A DNA stretch of 64,000 nt, taken from the NCBI RefSeq assembly GCF_014695975.1, contig NZ_JACJPI010000040.1:1-64000 (forward strand), written 5' to 3'. The notes beneath the pieces were generated by a model that saw nothing but the letters and a program-made list of their open reading frames with translations, made no database searches and was not told the DNA's origin. Positions 26,196 to 35,753 of this stretch are shown here, in pieces. Origin of the DNA: Leptolyngbya sp. FACHB-321 (GTDB lineage Bacteria; Cyanobacteriota; Cyanobacteriia; Leptolyngbyales; Leptolyngbyaceae). The stretch's first letter is position 1; the number at the start of each line of letters is the position of its first letter. A program made the position numbers and the translations under genes.

Positions 26196-27023
26196 ATGTC
26201 TTCCTCCAAACCCAAACTCCCCGTTTCCTGGCAGTCGCTCTTCTCGCTGCTAATGTTTGGCTTTATGTATCTGCCCATTCTGGTGCTAGCGTTCTACAGT
26301 TTCAACCAGTCACCCTACAGCGCTGGTTGGACAGGCTTTACGTTAGATTGGTATCGCAAATTTTTTAGCGACGAACGCATTCTTTCGGCGTTGGCAGATA
26401 GCTTGAGGGTCGCGTTTTTTGCAGTTGGGATCGCCGCTATCATCGGCACATTAATGGCAGTGGGGCTAGCACGCTACCGGTTTCCGGGCAAAAACCTTTA
26501 TCGAGGTGCTGCTTACCTGCCGCTGATTATTCCCGATATTGCGATCGCAGTCTCGACACTGGTTTTTCTAGCTGCCGTTGCGATCCCGTTTAGCGGGGGT
26601 CTAGTGCAACTGAGTTTGTGGACAGTCGTAGCAGCCCACGTTGTTTTCTGCCTGTCCTACGTGGCGCTTGTCGTTTCTACCCGCCTAACCGATCTAAATC
26701 CGCATTTGGAAGAGGCAGCACTTGATTTGGGTGCAACGCCAGCGCAAGCGTTTGTACAGGTGCTGCTGCCGGAACTAATGCCCGCGATCGTCTCAGGCTG
26801 CTTACTGGCATTTGTACTCAGTATGGATGACTTTCTCATTGCCAGTTTTACAGCGGGCGGCGGCACCAACACCCTGCCGATGGAGATTTTTAGTCGCATC
26901 CGTACCGGAGTAAAGCCGGATATCAACGCCCTGAGCGTCATCCTAATTCTGGCATCCGGCTTACTTTTCTTTGTAGCCGAACTTATTCGCTACCGCAGTG
27001 ATAAAAAGCGGCTAGGCGAATAA
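26196..27023 (+). CDS. potC: Polyamine ABC transporter, permease (PotC type)
   Basis: 275-residue second permease with six membrane segments and the EAA loop LEEAALDLGATPAQAFVQVLLP. PotC pairs with PotB in the membrane channel. ATG 26196 (MSSSKPKLP) is preferred to the TTG 26166 of the ORF track. It ends the operon; no terminator hairpin is obvious before the convergent rpsU. Confidence 0.92.
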   Translation: MSSSKPKLPVSWQSLFSLLMFGFMYLPILVLAFYSFNQSPYSAGWTGFTLDWYRKFFSDERILSALADSLRVAFFAVGIAAIIGTLMAVGLARYRFPGKNLYRGAAYLPLIIPDIAIAVSTLVFLAAVAIPFSGGLVQLSLWTVVAAHVVFCLSYVALVVSTRLTDLNPHLEEAALDLGATPAQAFVQVLLPELMPAIVSGCLLAFVLSMDDFLIASFTAGGGTNTLPMEIFSRIRTGVKPDINALSVILILASGLLFFVAELIRYRSDKKRLGE

Positions 27024-27075
27024 TGGCTATCGGTAGAAAGACCGATTAATTTCTTAACGATGACGAGAGAACGAA

Positions 27076-27252
27076 CTACTTAAAGCGATGTTTGCGCTTG
27101 GCGATCGCCTTACGCTTGCGCTTTTCGATCGGGGTTTCAAACTGCCGCAACCGCTTGATATCGGCAAAAATACCCGCCTTAGAAACCTGCCGCTTGAACC
27201 GCCGTAACGCCGATTCAATACCTTCGTTCTCGCCTAAAACTACCTGAGTCAT
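27076..27252 (-). CDS. rpsU: 30S ribosomal protein S21
   Basis: 58-residue, strongly basic protein: [22 protein letters not shown]...[13 protein letters not shown], a full S21. ATG 27252 is used; the ORF-track start adds seven non-conserved residues. It lies downstream of an RRM gene, the rbpA-rpsU order known from Anabaena, where the pair is cold-regulated. A hairpin lies between the two genes. Confidence 0.95.
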   Translation of the reverse strand: MTQVVLGENEGIESALRRFKRQVSKAGIFADIKRLRQFETPIEKRKRKAIAKRKHRFK

Positions 27253-27284
27253 GCTCTCTCCTAATCTGATCAATCAACCAAAGC

Positions 27285-27322
27285 GCTCCAGCAAACCGTC
27301 TTACAAACGGCTTCACTGGAGC
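27285..27322 (-). terminator. Stem-loop between rbp and rpsU
   Basis: GCTCCAG (27285-27291) pairs perfectly with CTGGAGC (27316-27322), enclosing a smaller CCGT/ACGG stem. There is no clear U-tract on the minus strand, so it is more likely a processing or attenuation element controlling rpsU read-through than a full terminator. Confidence 0.5.
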
Positions 27323-27370
27323 AAAGACAGTGTTATCACCAATTGCCATTCTCAAAGCCGGCTAATGATC

Positions 27371-27676
27371 CTAGTAGCCGCCTCGACTGCTGGAATAGCC
27401 TCTGCCCTCGCCGCCACCAGACGGTTTCCGGTCTTCGCGTGGACGTGCTTTATTGACTTTAAGATCGCGCCCCATCCATTCTGCACCGTCTAAGGCTTCG
27501 ATCGCGGCAGTCTCTTCTGCATCGGTTTCCATCTCAACGAAACCAAAGCCGCGAGGACGACCCGTCTCACGATCAGTGGGTAGCTGGACACGCTTGACCG
27601 TGCCATACTCTGCAAAAACACCGCTGAGATCCTCTTGTGTAACGGCGTAGGAAAGGTTGCCTACATAGATTGACAT
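27371..27676 (-). CDS. rbp: RRM-type RNA-binding protein (Rbp)
   Basis: 101-residue single RNA-recognition motif: RNP2 IYVGNL at the N-terminus and RNP1 RGFGFVEM, then a short Gly/Arg/Ser-rich tail (GGGEGRGYSSSRGGY). This is the cyanobacterial cold-inducible Rbp family, with the glycine-rich tail of the RbpA-type members. Partner order with rpsU is conserved. Cold control through the 5' untranslated region is known for relatives; here the leader is not delimited. Confidence 0.93.
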   Translation of the reverse strand: MSIYVGNLSYAVTQEDLSGVFAEYGTVKRVQLPTDRETGRPRGFGFVEMETDAEETAAIEALDGAEWMGRDLKVNKARPREDRKPSGGGEGRGYSSSRGGY

Positions 27677-27839
27677 GAAATATCTCCGGAGAGTAATAGG
27701 TGTTGGGGTTTAAATCCGGAGAGAAGCCTGCTGAAACCAAGAACAAACACTGCAACCGAATCAAACTCTGCATCCTAGATTAGCACAGGATTAAGATTCG
27801 CAACCCCTACTTACCGTACTGTGAAGGAGCTTCACCGTT

Positions 27840-28478
27840 CTAGCGCAACGAAATATCAACGCCGCCTTGCTCGTCTTTAACCCTAACCTGAGCAGACCGT
27901 GGCTGCAATTGTGCACCCTCGACTTTGCATTCAAAGGTGTCTCCTGGTTGCGCGATACGAATCTTACCGCCGCAATCTGCTGTCACATCAGGTCCACCTT
28001 TCGCACGAATGCGATTCTGGATAAATTGCTCTAGCTTTGGTAGGACGAGTAAGCCTTGAGTATTCCACTGAAATTGACCATCTGGATTCGTTAGCTCCAC
28101 CACAAGCGCGAACGACTGACCGTCTGATGTTGCCTGGCAGTTGAAACGGTTGCCTGTCTTGACATCAAATTGTGCTGGGCAATCAACTGAATTGATTGGA
28201 ACTTTTGTCGCATCGGTAAACGCTTTGCTTAAGCGGCTTTCCAAATCTTTTGTTGCTTGCGATTTGCTGGTCGCTGTAGGGCTAGGCGTAATCGTAGGGC
28301 TAGCCACAATGGAGACAGAAGGGGTTGGTATACTGTTCCCGCCACTTTGGGGTTGGGTTGTACATCCTGCTAGAAGAGCGACGGTAAAGAGGGCGATCGC
28401 GCTGCCCCATCGCCTAATCGTGCCAGCATGACCGAATGCAAGCCGTTCTGCCGTTGGTAGACTGTAATGCTGACTCAT
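27840..28478 (-). CDS. DUF4333 lipoprotein
   Basis: 212-residue exported protein: a signal segment ending LLAGC (lipobox), a Thr/Ser/Pro-rich linker (SIPTPSVSIVASPTITPSPT), then two DUF4333-like units, each with two cysteines (VDCPAQFDVKTGNRFNC and ADCGGKIRIAQPGDTFEC). The paired Cys suggest disulfides outside the cytoplasm. Function of DUF4333 is unknown. The start is ATG 28478; the signal hydrophobic core begins about residue 25, so a later start is possible. Confidence 0.8.
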   Translation of the reverse strand: MSQHYSLPTAERLAFGHAGTIRRWGSAIALFTVALLAGCTTQPQSGGNSIPTPSVSIVASPTITPSPTATSKSQATKDLESRLSKAFTDATKVPINSVDCPAQFDVKTGNRFNCQATSDGQSFALVVELTNPDGQFQWNTQGLLVLPKLEQFIQNRIRAKGGPDVTADCGGKIRIAQPGDTFECKVEGAQLQPRSAQVRVKDEQGGVDISLR

Positions 28479-28558
28479 GAACCTGCTCGCTGCTGCACTG
28501 CCTATCGTAACGCAAACAGTGAGCGGAGCTTTTTAATCAAGCTTGAATCGCCACTTGC

Positions 28559-29353
28559 TTATTCTATATAAGACAGCACTTCTTGCTCGGCTTCAAAAAT
28601 GTAATCGTAGTCAAAGATCAGCGACTGGGAGTGGCGAATAATGGAGAAGCCCAGATTAGTAGTGGTTTCAGTGGTGAAGGTGGCGATCGCCAGTTCAATC
28701 AACTTTCTTTCGCTGATGGCAGGTTTTTGGACAAAATAGTCGCGTCGTGCAAAAAACAACCGTTCGTCTTTCGGCACAATAATGCGATTGATCTTGTGCG
28801 TATGCTGAATCGGTCGGATATAGGTGTTGATAAATTCATCCTGATTTCGCTGTAGCCGATAGAGCTTTTCATGCTGAAACCAGCTCATCCGAAACATCAT
28901 TTTAATGAGTTCAAAACCCAGAATGTAGCTGAATACGTTATTGCGCTCTGCGGTATTCATGACCAGTCGCAGCGCTGATTCTAGATACAGATCGGGTTGC
29001 CCCCGCACATCTTGCGCGGAATGGATGTAGAACTGCCGAATGTAGAGTCTTAACGCGATCGGATCTAGCTCTGTTTTGACGTTAAATTCTTCTAAGTAAT
29101 GGCTGACTTTTTGCTTTGTATCTCGGTCTTCTAAAACTTTAGAAATCAACCCATCGGCTGTGTAATCGTCTAAAAAACCAGCGCGCATTTCAGGCGTGGC
29201 AGCACACATGAGATGACAGAGTGACAGCACAAAGCGACGCTGGTTCCAGGGTAAGCTTTCCGCCCACTGCTGTGCTTCGGGTGGCAGCATTGAGAGAATA
29301 CTTTCAGCACTCGATGCTGCGTTGGGAACGGGGTTGCCTGTTTGCTTGCTCAT
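28559..29353 (-). CDS. Conserved cyanobacterial protein of unknown function (264 aa)
   Basis: Soluble, mainly helical protein (SLPWNQRRFVLSLCHLMCAA..., YIRPIQHTHKINRIIVPKDERLFFARRDYFV). I recognise it as a protein conserved in cyanobacteria, sometimes mislabelled as a cobyrinic acid a,c-diamide synthase; the sequence shows no P-loop or amidotransferase motif, so that name is not supported. No signal or membrane segment. A heptad-repeat region separates it from ligA. Confidence 0.6.
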   Translation of the reverse strand: MSKQTGNPVPNAASSAESILSMLPPEAQQWAESLPWNQRRFVLSLCHLMCAATPEMRAGFLDDYTADGLISKVLEDRDTKQKVSHYLEEFNVKTELDPIALRLYIRQFYIHSAQDVRGQPDLYLESALRLVMNTAERNNVFSYILGFELIKMMFRMSWFQHEKLYRLQRNQDEFINTYIRPIQHTHKINRIIVPKDERLFFARRDYFVQKPAISERKLIELAIATFTTETTTNLGFSIIRHSQSLIFDYDYIFEAEQEVLSYIE

Positions 29354-29399
29354 GAGTGACCGAAAAAGGGGCGATCGGTAGCTCTAGTGTTCCCATCCG

Positions 29400-31926
<2,527 letters not shown>

Positions 31927-32057
31927 TCAAGCTGATTGCTGCGTCTACTTGCGGGCTAGCTTTAGCAGGTATACCGAATCTAGGGAAATAGCCCCTTTAG
32001 ACTGAGAGGCTAAAGACCTACCCGTGCTGCCATCCAGTTTTTTCTAGTCCTCAAATT

Positions 32058-32126
32058 AAAAACCGACTTTCTAGCGATCAAGCCTTAGTGTTGAAACACC
32101 TTTCTCGATCCAGAAAGTCGGTTTTT
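32058..32126 (-). terminator. Large hairpin terminator downstream of trnL
   Basis: A 15-bp perfect inverted repeat (32058-32072 AAAAACCGACTTTCT against 32112-32126) with a 39-base loop that itself contains GTGT-TGAA-ACAC. The minus strand ends in a T-run, fitting termination of trnL(UAA), whose 3' end is 20 bases away. The T-run on the other strand allows use in both directions. Confidence 0.75.
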
Positions 32127-32323
32127 GTATCACTTTGTATGACGTATGGGGGCAGAGGGACTTGAACCCTCACGACCTTGCAGTCAACGGATTTTCATCC
32201 TCTTGCAACTTTCGCTGCTGCCAACAGGGGGTGCCTGCTGGTTTTGAGAATTGGACTCTCCCTTTACCCTCGGCTGCACGTTAGGGTAGCTCCCGTCGAG
32301 TCTCTGCACCTTCCAAGGTACGA

Positions 32324-32356
32324 AGTTTTGAGTTTTGAGTTTGCAGTTTTGAGTTA
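32324..32356 (-). repeat. Heptanucleotide repeat in trnL intron (TTTTGAG type)
   Basis: TTTTGAG TTTTGAG TTTGCAG TTTTGAG on the plus strand, in a peripheral stem-loop between the Q and R core elements. The same unit appears in the ligA insert. Confidence 0.7.
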
Positions 32357-32497
32357 AAGCAGTCACTCAAAGTCTGTAACCCGTCACTCAGCACAACTAC
32401 TTCGGCTTGGCTCAGGATTGCCTTGTTGAGGATGGGTTATGGGGCTTAGGAGTCAGGAGTAGAGAAAAGAGGCAGTTCTGAGTTCGCTCAAAACTTT

Positions 32498-32541
32498 ATC
32501 TATCCCTTCGCCTTTATCCTTCATCCCTCATCCCTAATTTA
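32498..32541 (-). repeat. Heptanucleotide repeat in trnL intron (CATCCCT/TTATCCT type)
   Basis: CTTTATC TATCCCTTCG CCTTTATCCTTCATCCCTCATCCCT lies between core elements P and Q, the site of the variable P6b-type loop where heptad repeats are known in Nostoc trnL introns. Confidence 0.65.
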
Positions 32542-32853
32542 GGTTTCCCTGAGTTTGAGAGCGGTCACTTGATCGATTTCTCCATCAAGGCTCAGTTGTC
32601 TAAGTCCGTTGCGTCTACCATTCCGCCATGCCCCCGTAAATTGAACGTCGATCCGTTGGACGTGAATCCATTGGATGTTAATCCATTCATTTATTGCACC
32701 ATCAATTGGAGTATTTGTACAACTTCCTTTTGTGTTGCCTCACGATCGCGTGGTGGCGATCGACCCTCGCTCGCATAATCCTTGTCAACAAAAACGCAGC
32801 GTTGACGACGGGCAAGCGGTAGAATGTTGTGAATTCCATCCCTTACCATCTCT

Positions 32854-33072
32854 ATGGATATTACGGTTGCCCTTCTGTATCTGGTTTTGGCTGGTGCCTT
32901 TTTGCTGGTTATCCCGGCTGCCCTCTACTTCTACTTAAATAAGCGCTGGTATGTCGCAAGTTCGTTTGAGCGGGCATTTATGTATTTTCTGGTGTTCATG
33001 TTTTTCCCAGGGCTGTTGCTGCTAGCGCCGTTTCTCAACTTTCGTCCACAGCGCCGTGAAGTGGCTGGCTAG
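32854..33072 (+). CDS. ndhL: NAD(P)H-quinone oxidoreductase subunit L
   Basis: 72-residue membrane subunit of cyanobacterial NDH-1: two membrane helices and the family signature [39 protein letters not shown]-1 drives cyclic electron flow, respiration and CO2 uptake; ndhL was first found as ictA in inorganic-carbon transport. It leads an ndhL-DUF3007-trpA run that is conserved among cyanobacteria. Confidence 0.95.
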   Translation: MDITVALLYLVLAGAFLLVIPAALYFYLNKRWYVASSFERAFMYFLVFMFFPGLLLLAPFLNFRPQRREVAG

Positions 33073-33158
33073 GGAGGGCGCGATCATGCCTCTCCGTTCT
33101 TCCCTGATTTACCCTTTTTCAAAAGGGTCGAGTCTGCGTTCCTACTTGTACATACTAA

Positions 33159-33464
33159 ATGCGACGGATTGATGCTCTTGGAATTGGCTTCGGAGTGTTC
33201 GCAGCCGGTGGACTGGCTTACTTGTTCTTGCAAGGTGCAGGTTTAGACAGCACGACCGCAGGTATCTGGACGCAGGTTGCACTCGTGGGTGGGCTGCTCG
33301 GCTGGGTTGCTACCTACGCACTCCGCGCTGTGACAAAAACCATGACCTATAACCAGCAGCTTAAAGATTACGAGGAAGCCGTGCTGCAAAAACGCCTGGA
33401 AGAGCTGACGCCAGAAGAATTAGCGAAATTGCAGGCAGAAATTGAGGCAGAGCGAAAAGGATGA
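33159..33464 (+). CDS. DUF3007 family membrane protein
   Basis: 101 residues: two membrane helices (about 6-25 and 38-58) then a charged helical tail (LKDYEEAVLQKRLEELTPEELAK). It matches the DUF3007 family, which is found in cyanobacteria and plastid-bearing organisms next to ndhL. Function is not established; the constant neighbourhood hints at a thylakoid or NDH-1 role. Confidence 0.85.
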   Translation: MRRIDALGIGFGVFAAGGLAYLFLQGAGLDSTTAGIWTQVALVGGLLGWVATYALRAVTKTMTYNQQLKDYEEAVLQKRLEELTPEELAKLQAEIEAERKG

Positions 33465-33567
33465 GGGGCGGTGGAAGCCAGGGCAGACGGGAGCGCTAGA
33501 AAAGCGAGGGAAGTGTTTGTGCCGTCCTTTATTTGCTTCTCCAGTCGTCGCTGTATCCTCCGCCTAC

Positions 33568-33596
33568 CAATGCTAAAAACTAACTACTAAAAACGA
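33568..33596. repeat. Heptanucleotide repeat, CTAAAAA type
   Basis: CTAAAAA CTAACTA CTAAAAA just before the trpA start. A two-unit version (CTAAAAA CTAAAAA) stands before the rluE-type gene at 43850-43864. Confidence 0.6.
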
Positions 33597-33601
33597 TTCA
33601 A

Positions 33602-34402
33602 ATGACTTCGATCGCTCAACGCTTTGAAACTCTGCGCGACCATGCCCGTTGTGCGCTCATTCCCTTTATTACGGCGGGTGATCCTGATCTGGAGACAACG
33701 GCAGAGGCGCTGCGGGTACTTGATCGCAGTGGGGCTGATTTAATCGAACTGGGAGTGCCCTATTCTGACCCGCTGGCGGATGGTCCTGTCATTCAGGCGG
33801 CAGCTACGCGGGCATTGAAGCGGGGTACACGGCTAGATCAGGTGCTGGAGGTGGTGCGATCGGTTAGTCCGACATTGCAAGCGCCGATCATCCTGTTCAC
33901 GTACTACAACCCGATTTTGAATCGCGGCATTGAGACATACTTGCAGCAAATTTCGGCGGCTGGAGTGCGGGGGTTAGTCGTGCCCGATTTGCCGTTGGAA
34001 GAGGCAGAAACGTTGCTGAAGCCAGCGGCAGAGTTTGGTATTGATGTGACGCTGCTGATCGCGCCGACGAGCCCGAAGGAGCGTATTTTGGCGATCGCAG
34101 AGCAGTCGCAGGGCTTTATTTACCTGGTGAGCACTACAGGCGTAACGGGTATGCGAACGCAGGTGCAGTCACGGGTAAAAGATTTGCTCTTAGAGCTACG
34201 CACGGTTACAGACAAGCCGATCGGCGTAGGGTTTGGCATTTCGCAGCCGGAACACGCTCGCCAGGTAATGGAATGGGGCGCAGATGCAGCGATCGTTGGT
34301 AGTGCCTTTGTCAAGCGGTTAGCAGATGGTTCGCCAACAGAAGGGCTACAGGCGATCGAGACGTTTTGCCAGAGTTTGAAAGCCGCGATCGCGCCTATGT
34401 AG
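33602..34402 (+). CDS. trpA: Tryptophan synthase alpha chain
   Basis: 266-residue TIM barrel that cleaves indole-3-glycerol phosphate to indole and G3P and channels indole to TrpB. Catalytic Glu is in [16 protein letters not shown] and the catalytic Asp in the same loop; the phosphate site [11 protein letters not shown] and VGSAFVK are present. Length is normal. trpB is not in the window. With trpS this gives two tryptophan genes here, but 28 kb apart. Confidence 0.97.
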   Translation: MTSIAQRFETLRDHARCALIPFITAGDPDLETTAEALRVLDRSGADLIELGVPYSDPLADGPVIQAAATRALKRGTRLDQVLEVVRSVSPTLQAPIILFTYYNPILNRGIETYLQQISAAGVRGLVVPDLPLEEAETLLKPAAEFGIDVTLLIAPTSPKERILAIAEQSQGFIYLVSTTGVTGMRTQVQSRVKDLLLELRTVTDKPIGVGFGISQPEHARQVMEWGADAAIVGSAFVKRLADGSPTEGLQAIETFCQSLKAAIAPM

Positions 34403-34792
34403 CCCTGCCCGTGTAATCGCCTAATTCGTGAGGATGGCTGCTGCTCAACGTCTTTCTGGGAGCGCAGTCACTAATTTACAGTGCAGTGTTAAGATTTTTA
34501 CGGAAATATTAAGTTTTTTAACTTTCCTGCGGAGTTTATATTTTTCTGGAAGATTATAACTAGATTCAGTACGATTACTGACTTGAGTGTGTTCCTAGCC
34601 ATATCCTGATCGTTCACGGTCAGTTGCTCAAGTAGGGGTGAGAATTCTGCTAATAAAGGGTTTAAGGCTTTTGTTGCTTTTGAACAATCCTGCTGTAGAT
34701 TTGTTCATCAGGGGTTTGCATCGACGTTTCGCTTACATCAGTTCCGCAGGATTACTGAACTGAGTTTTCGCTAAGTGTGAGGAGTGCATTTT
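34403..34792 (+). promoter_or_regulatory. Upstream region of the envelope cluster
   Basis: 390 bases, AT-rich in the middle (TTAAGATTTTTACGGAAATATTAAG), without any ORF. It must carry the promoter and a probable leader for the four-gene cluster. The only firm element is the GGAG ribosome site at 34781-34784. No operator can be named. Confidence 0.4.
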
Positions 34793-35752
34793 TTGAAAAA
34801 ACTGCCAGGACTGGGGTCTCTCCACGTCTTAGCAGCTTGGGGATTGCTTGGAGGCATGATTGCCTTAGCTTTGCCTGTGGTTGCTGATGACGTTGTGATC
34901 ACGAATACCGCTTCAGCTCGCTTTAAAGACAGACCGGGTGGCGCTGATCGGACTGCAAACTCTAATCCAACAACCCTTACAGCAGTACCAAGCCGATCGA
35001 GCCTAGAAATTATTAAGACTGCCGATCGTGCCGCTGCTGAACCGGGCGATACCGTTGTGTATCGCTTGCAAATCAAAAATACGGGTGCAACAACCGTATC
35101 GCCCCTGCAAGTGATAGACACCTTGCCGCTGGGGTTGCAGTTTATTGCAAAATCGGTGAGTGGCTCAATCGGGACGGGTGGCAATGCGACACAGGTGGCA
35201 ATCGCAGCGCCGACTGTCAGCGGACGCACGGTTACGTTTACCTATCCCAGCCTTGCTCCGCAGCAAACACTGACGCTGGTATACGCAGCACTCCTTACGC
35301 CCGATGCTGTTCGGGGTACAGGCAGAAACCTTGCGGTAGCGCAGGGGCAAACGGCAACCATTCCTGTACAGAGCAATACTGCCAGCTACAGACTGCAAAT
35401 TCGCCCTGGCATTCTGGCGGATTGCGGCACGGTGATTGGGCGTGTGTTTGTTGATAAAAACTTTGATGGCGAGCAGCAGCCGGGAGAGCCGGGAGTTCCC
35501 AATGCGGTCATTTTTATGGATGACGGTAACCGCATCACAACCGATGCTGCTGGGCTGTTTTCACTGGCTTACGTGATTTCCGGCACCCGCACTGGCACGC
35601 TGGACTTGACGAGCCTACCAGGCTACACCATTGCTCCTAACTTGTACCGCATTGAGGCAAATAGTCCATCCCGTCTGGTGCGGTTAGCTTCCGGCTCAAC
35701 CGTGCGGATGAATTTTGCTGTTACGCCTAGCTTTAAGGAAGGGGGACAGTAG
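34793..35752 (+). CDS. Secreted DUF11 / SdrD B-like domain protein (envelope cluster gene 1)
   Basis: 319-residue exported protein. A Sec signal peptide (MKKLPGLGSLHVLAAWGLLG...VVADD) is followed by a DUF11 beta-sandwich (about 65-180: AAEPGDTVVYRLQIKNTG, DTLPLGLQFI) and a C-terminal SdrD B-like domain (GRVFVDKNFDGEQQPGEPGV). Such domains build surface stalks in other bacteria. The ORF track uses GTG 34784, but the TTG at 34793 lies eight bases after GGAG and gives a clean KK-start signal peptide. One base separates its stop from the next gene's ATG, implying a polycistron. Confidence 0.75.
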   Translation: MKKLPGLGSLHVLAAWGLLGGMIALALPVVADDVVITNTASARFKDRPGGADRTANSNPTTLTAVPSRSSLEIIKTADRAAAEPGDTVVYRLQIKNTGATTVSPLQVIDTLPLGLQFIAKSVSGSIGTGGNATQVAIAAPTVSGRTVTFTYPSLAPQQTLTLVYAALLTPDAVRGTGRNLAVAQGQTATIPVQSNTASYRLQIRPGILADCGTVIGRVFVDKNFDGEQQPGEPGVPNAVIFMDDGNRITTDAAGLFSLAYVISGTRTGTLDLTSLPGYTIAPNLYRIEANSPSRLVRLASGSTVRMNFAVTPSFKEGGQ

Positions 35753-35753
35753 G

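Larger units (their letters stand above)
32196..32601 (-). ncRNA. Group I self-splicing intron of trnL(UAA)
   Basis: 406-nt intron ending in the expected terminal G (32196). Conserved core strings are readable on the minus strand: CTCAAACTCAGGGAAACCT (P), CAAGGCAATCCTGAGCC (Q), GTGCAGAGACTCGACGGGAG (R/P7) and TACCCTAACG (S). Cyanobacterial trnL introns are usually about 240-300 nt; the excess lies in two variable loops filled with heptanucleotide repeats. No homing endonuclease ORF is present. Confidence 0.93.
32147..32635 (-). tRNA. trnL-UAA: tRNA-Leu (UAA), interrupted by a group I intron
   Basis: The 5' exon is 32635-32602 (GGGGGCATGGCGGAATGGTA...ACGGACTT) and the 3' exon 32195-32147 (AAAATCCGTTGACT...CCTCTGCCCCCA). 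The acceptor arm GGGGGCA/TGCCCCC pairs fully, the T-arm is GAGGGTTCAAGTCCCTC and the anticodon U-A-A is split after U34, the classic position. The spliced tRNA is 83 nt with the long variable arm of class II tRNA-Leu. CCA is not encoded. Confidence 0.95.

Noticed and set aside
28559-29353. Cobyrinic acid a,c-diamide synthase label for the 264-aa protein
   Set aside because: No P-loop or amidotransferase motif is visible; the name appears to be a propagated mislabel.
32184-32366. 60-aa ORF inside the trnL intron
   Set aside because: Covers group I core elements; no homing endonuclease motif.
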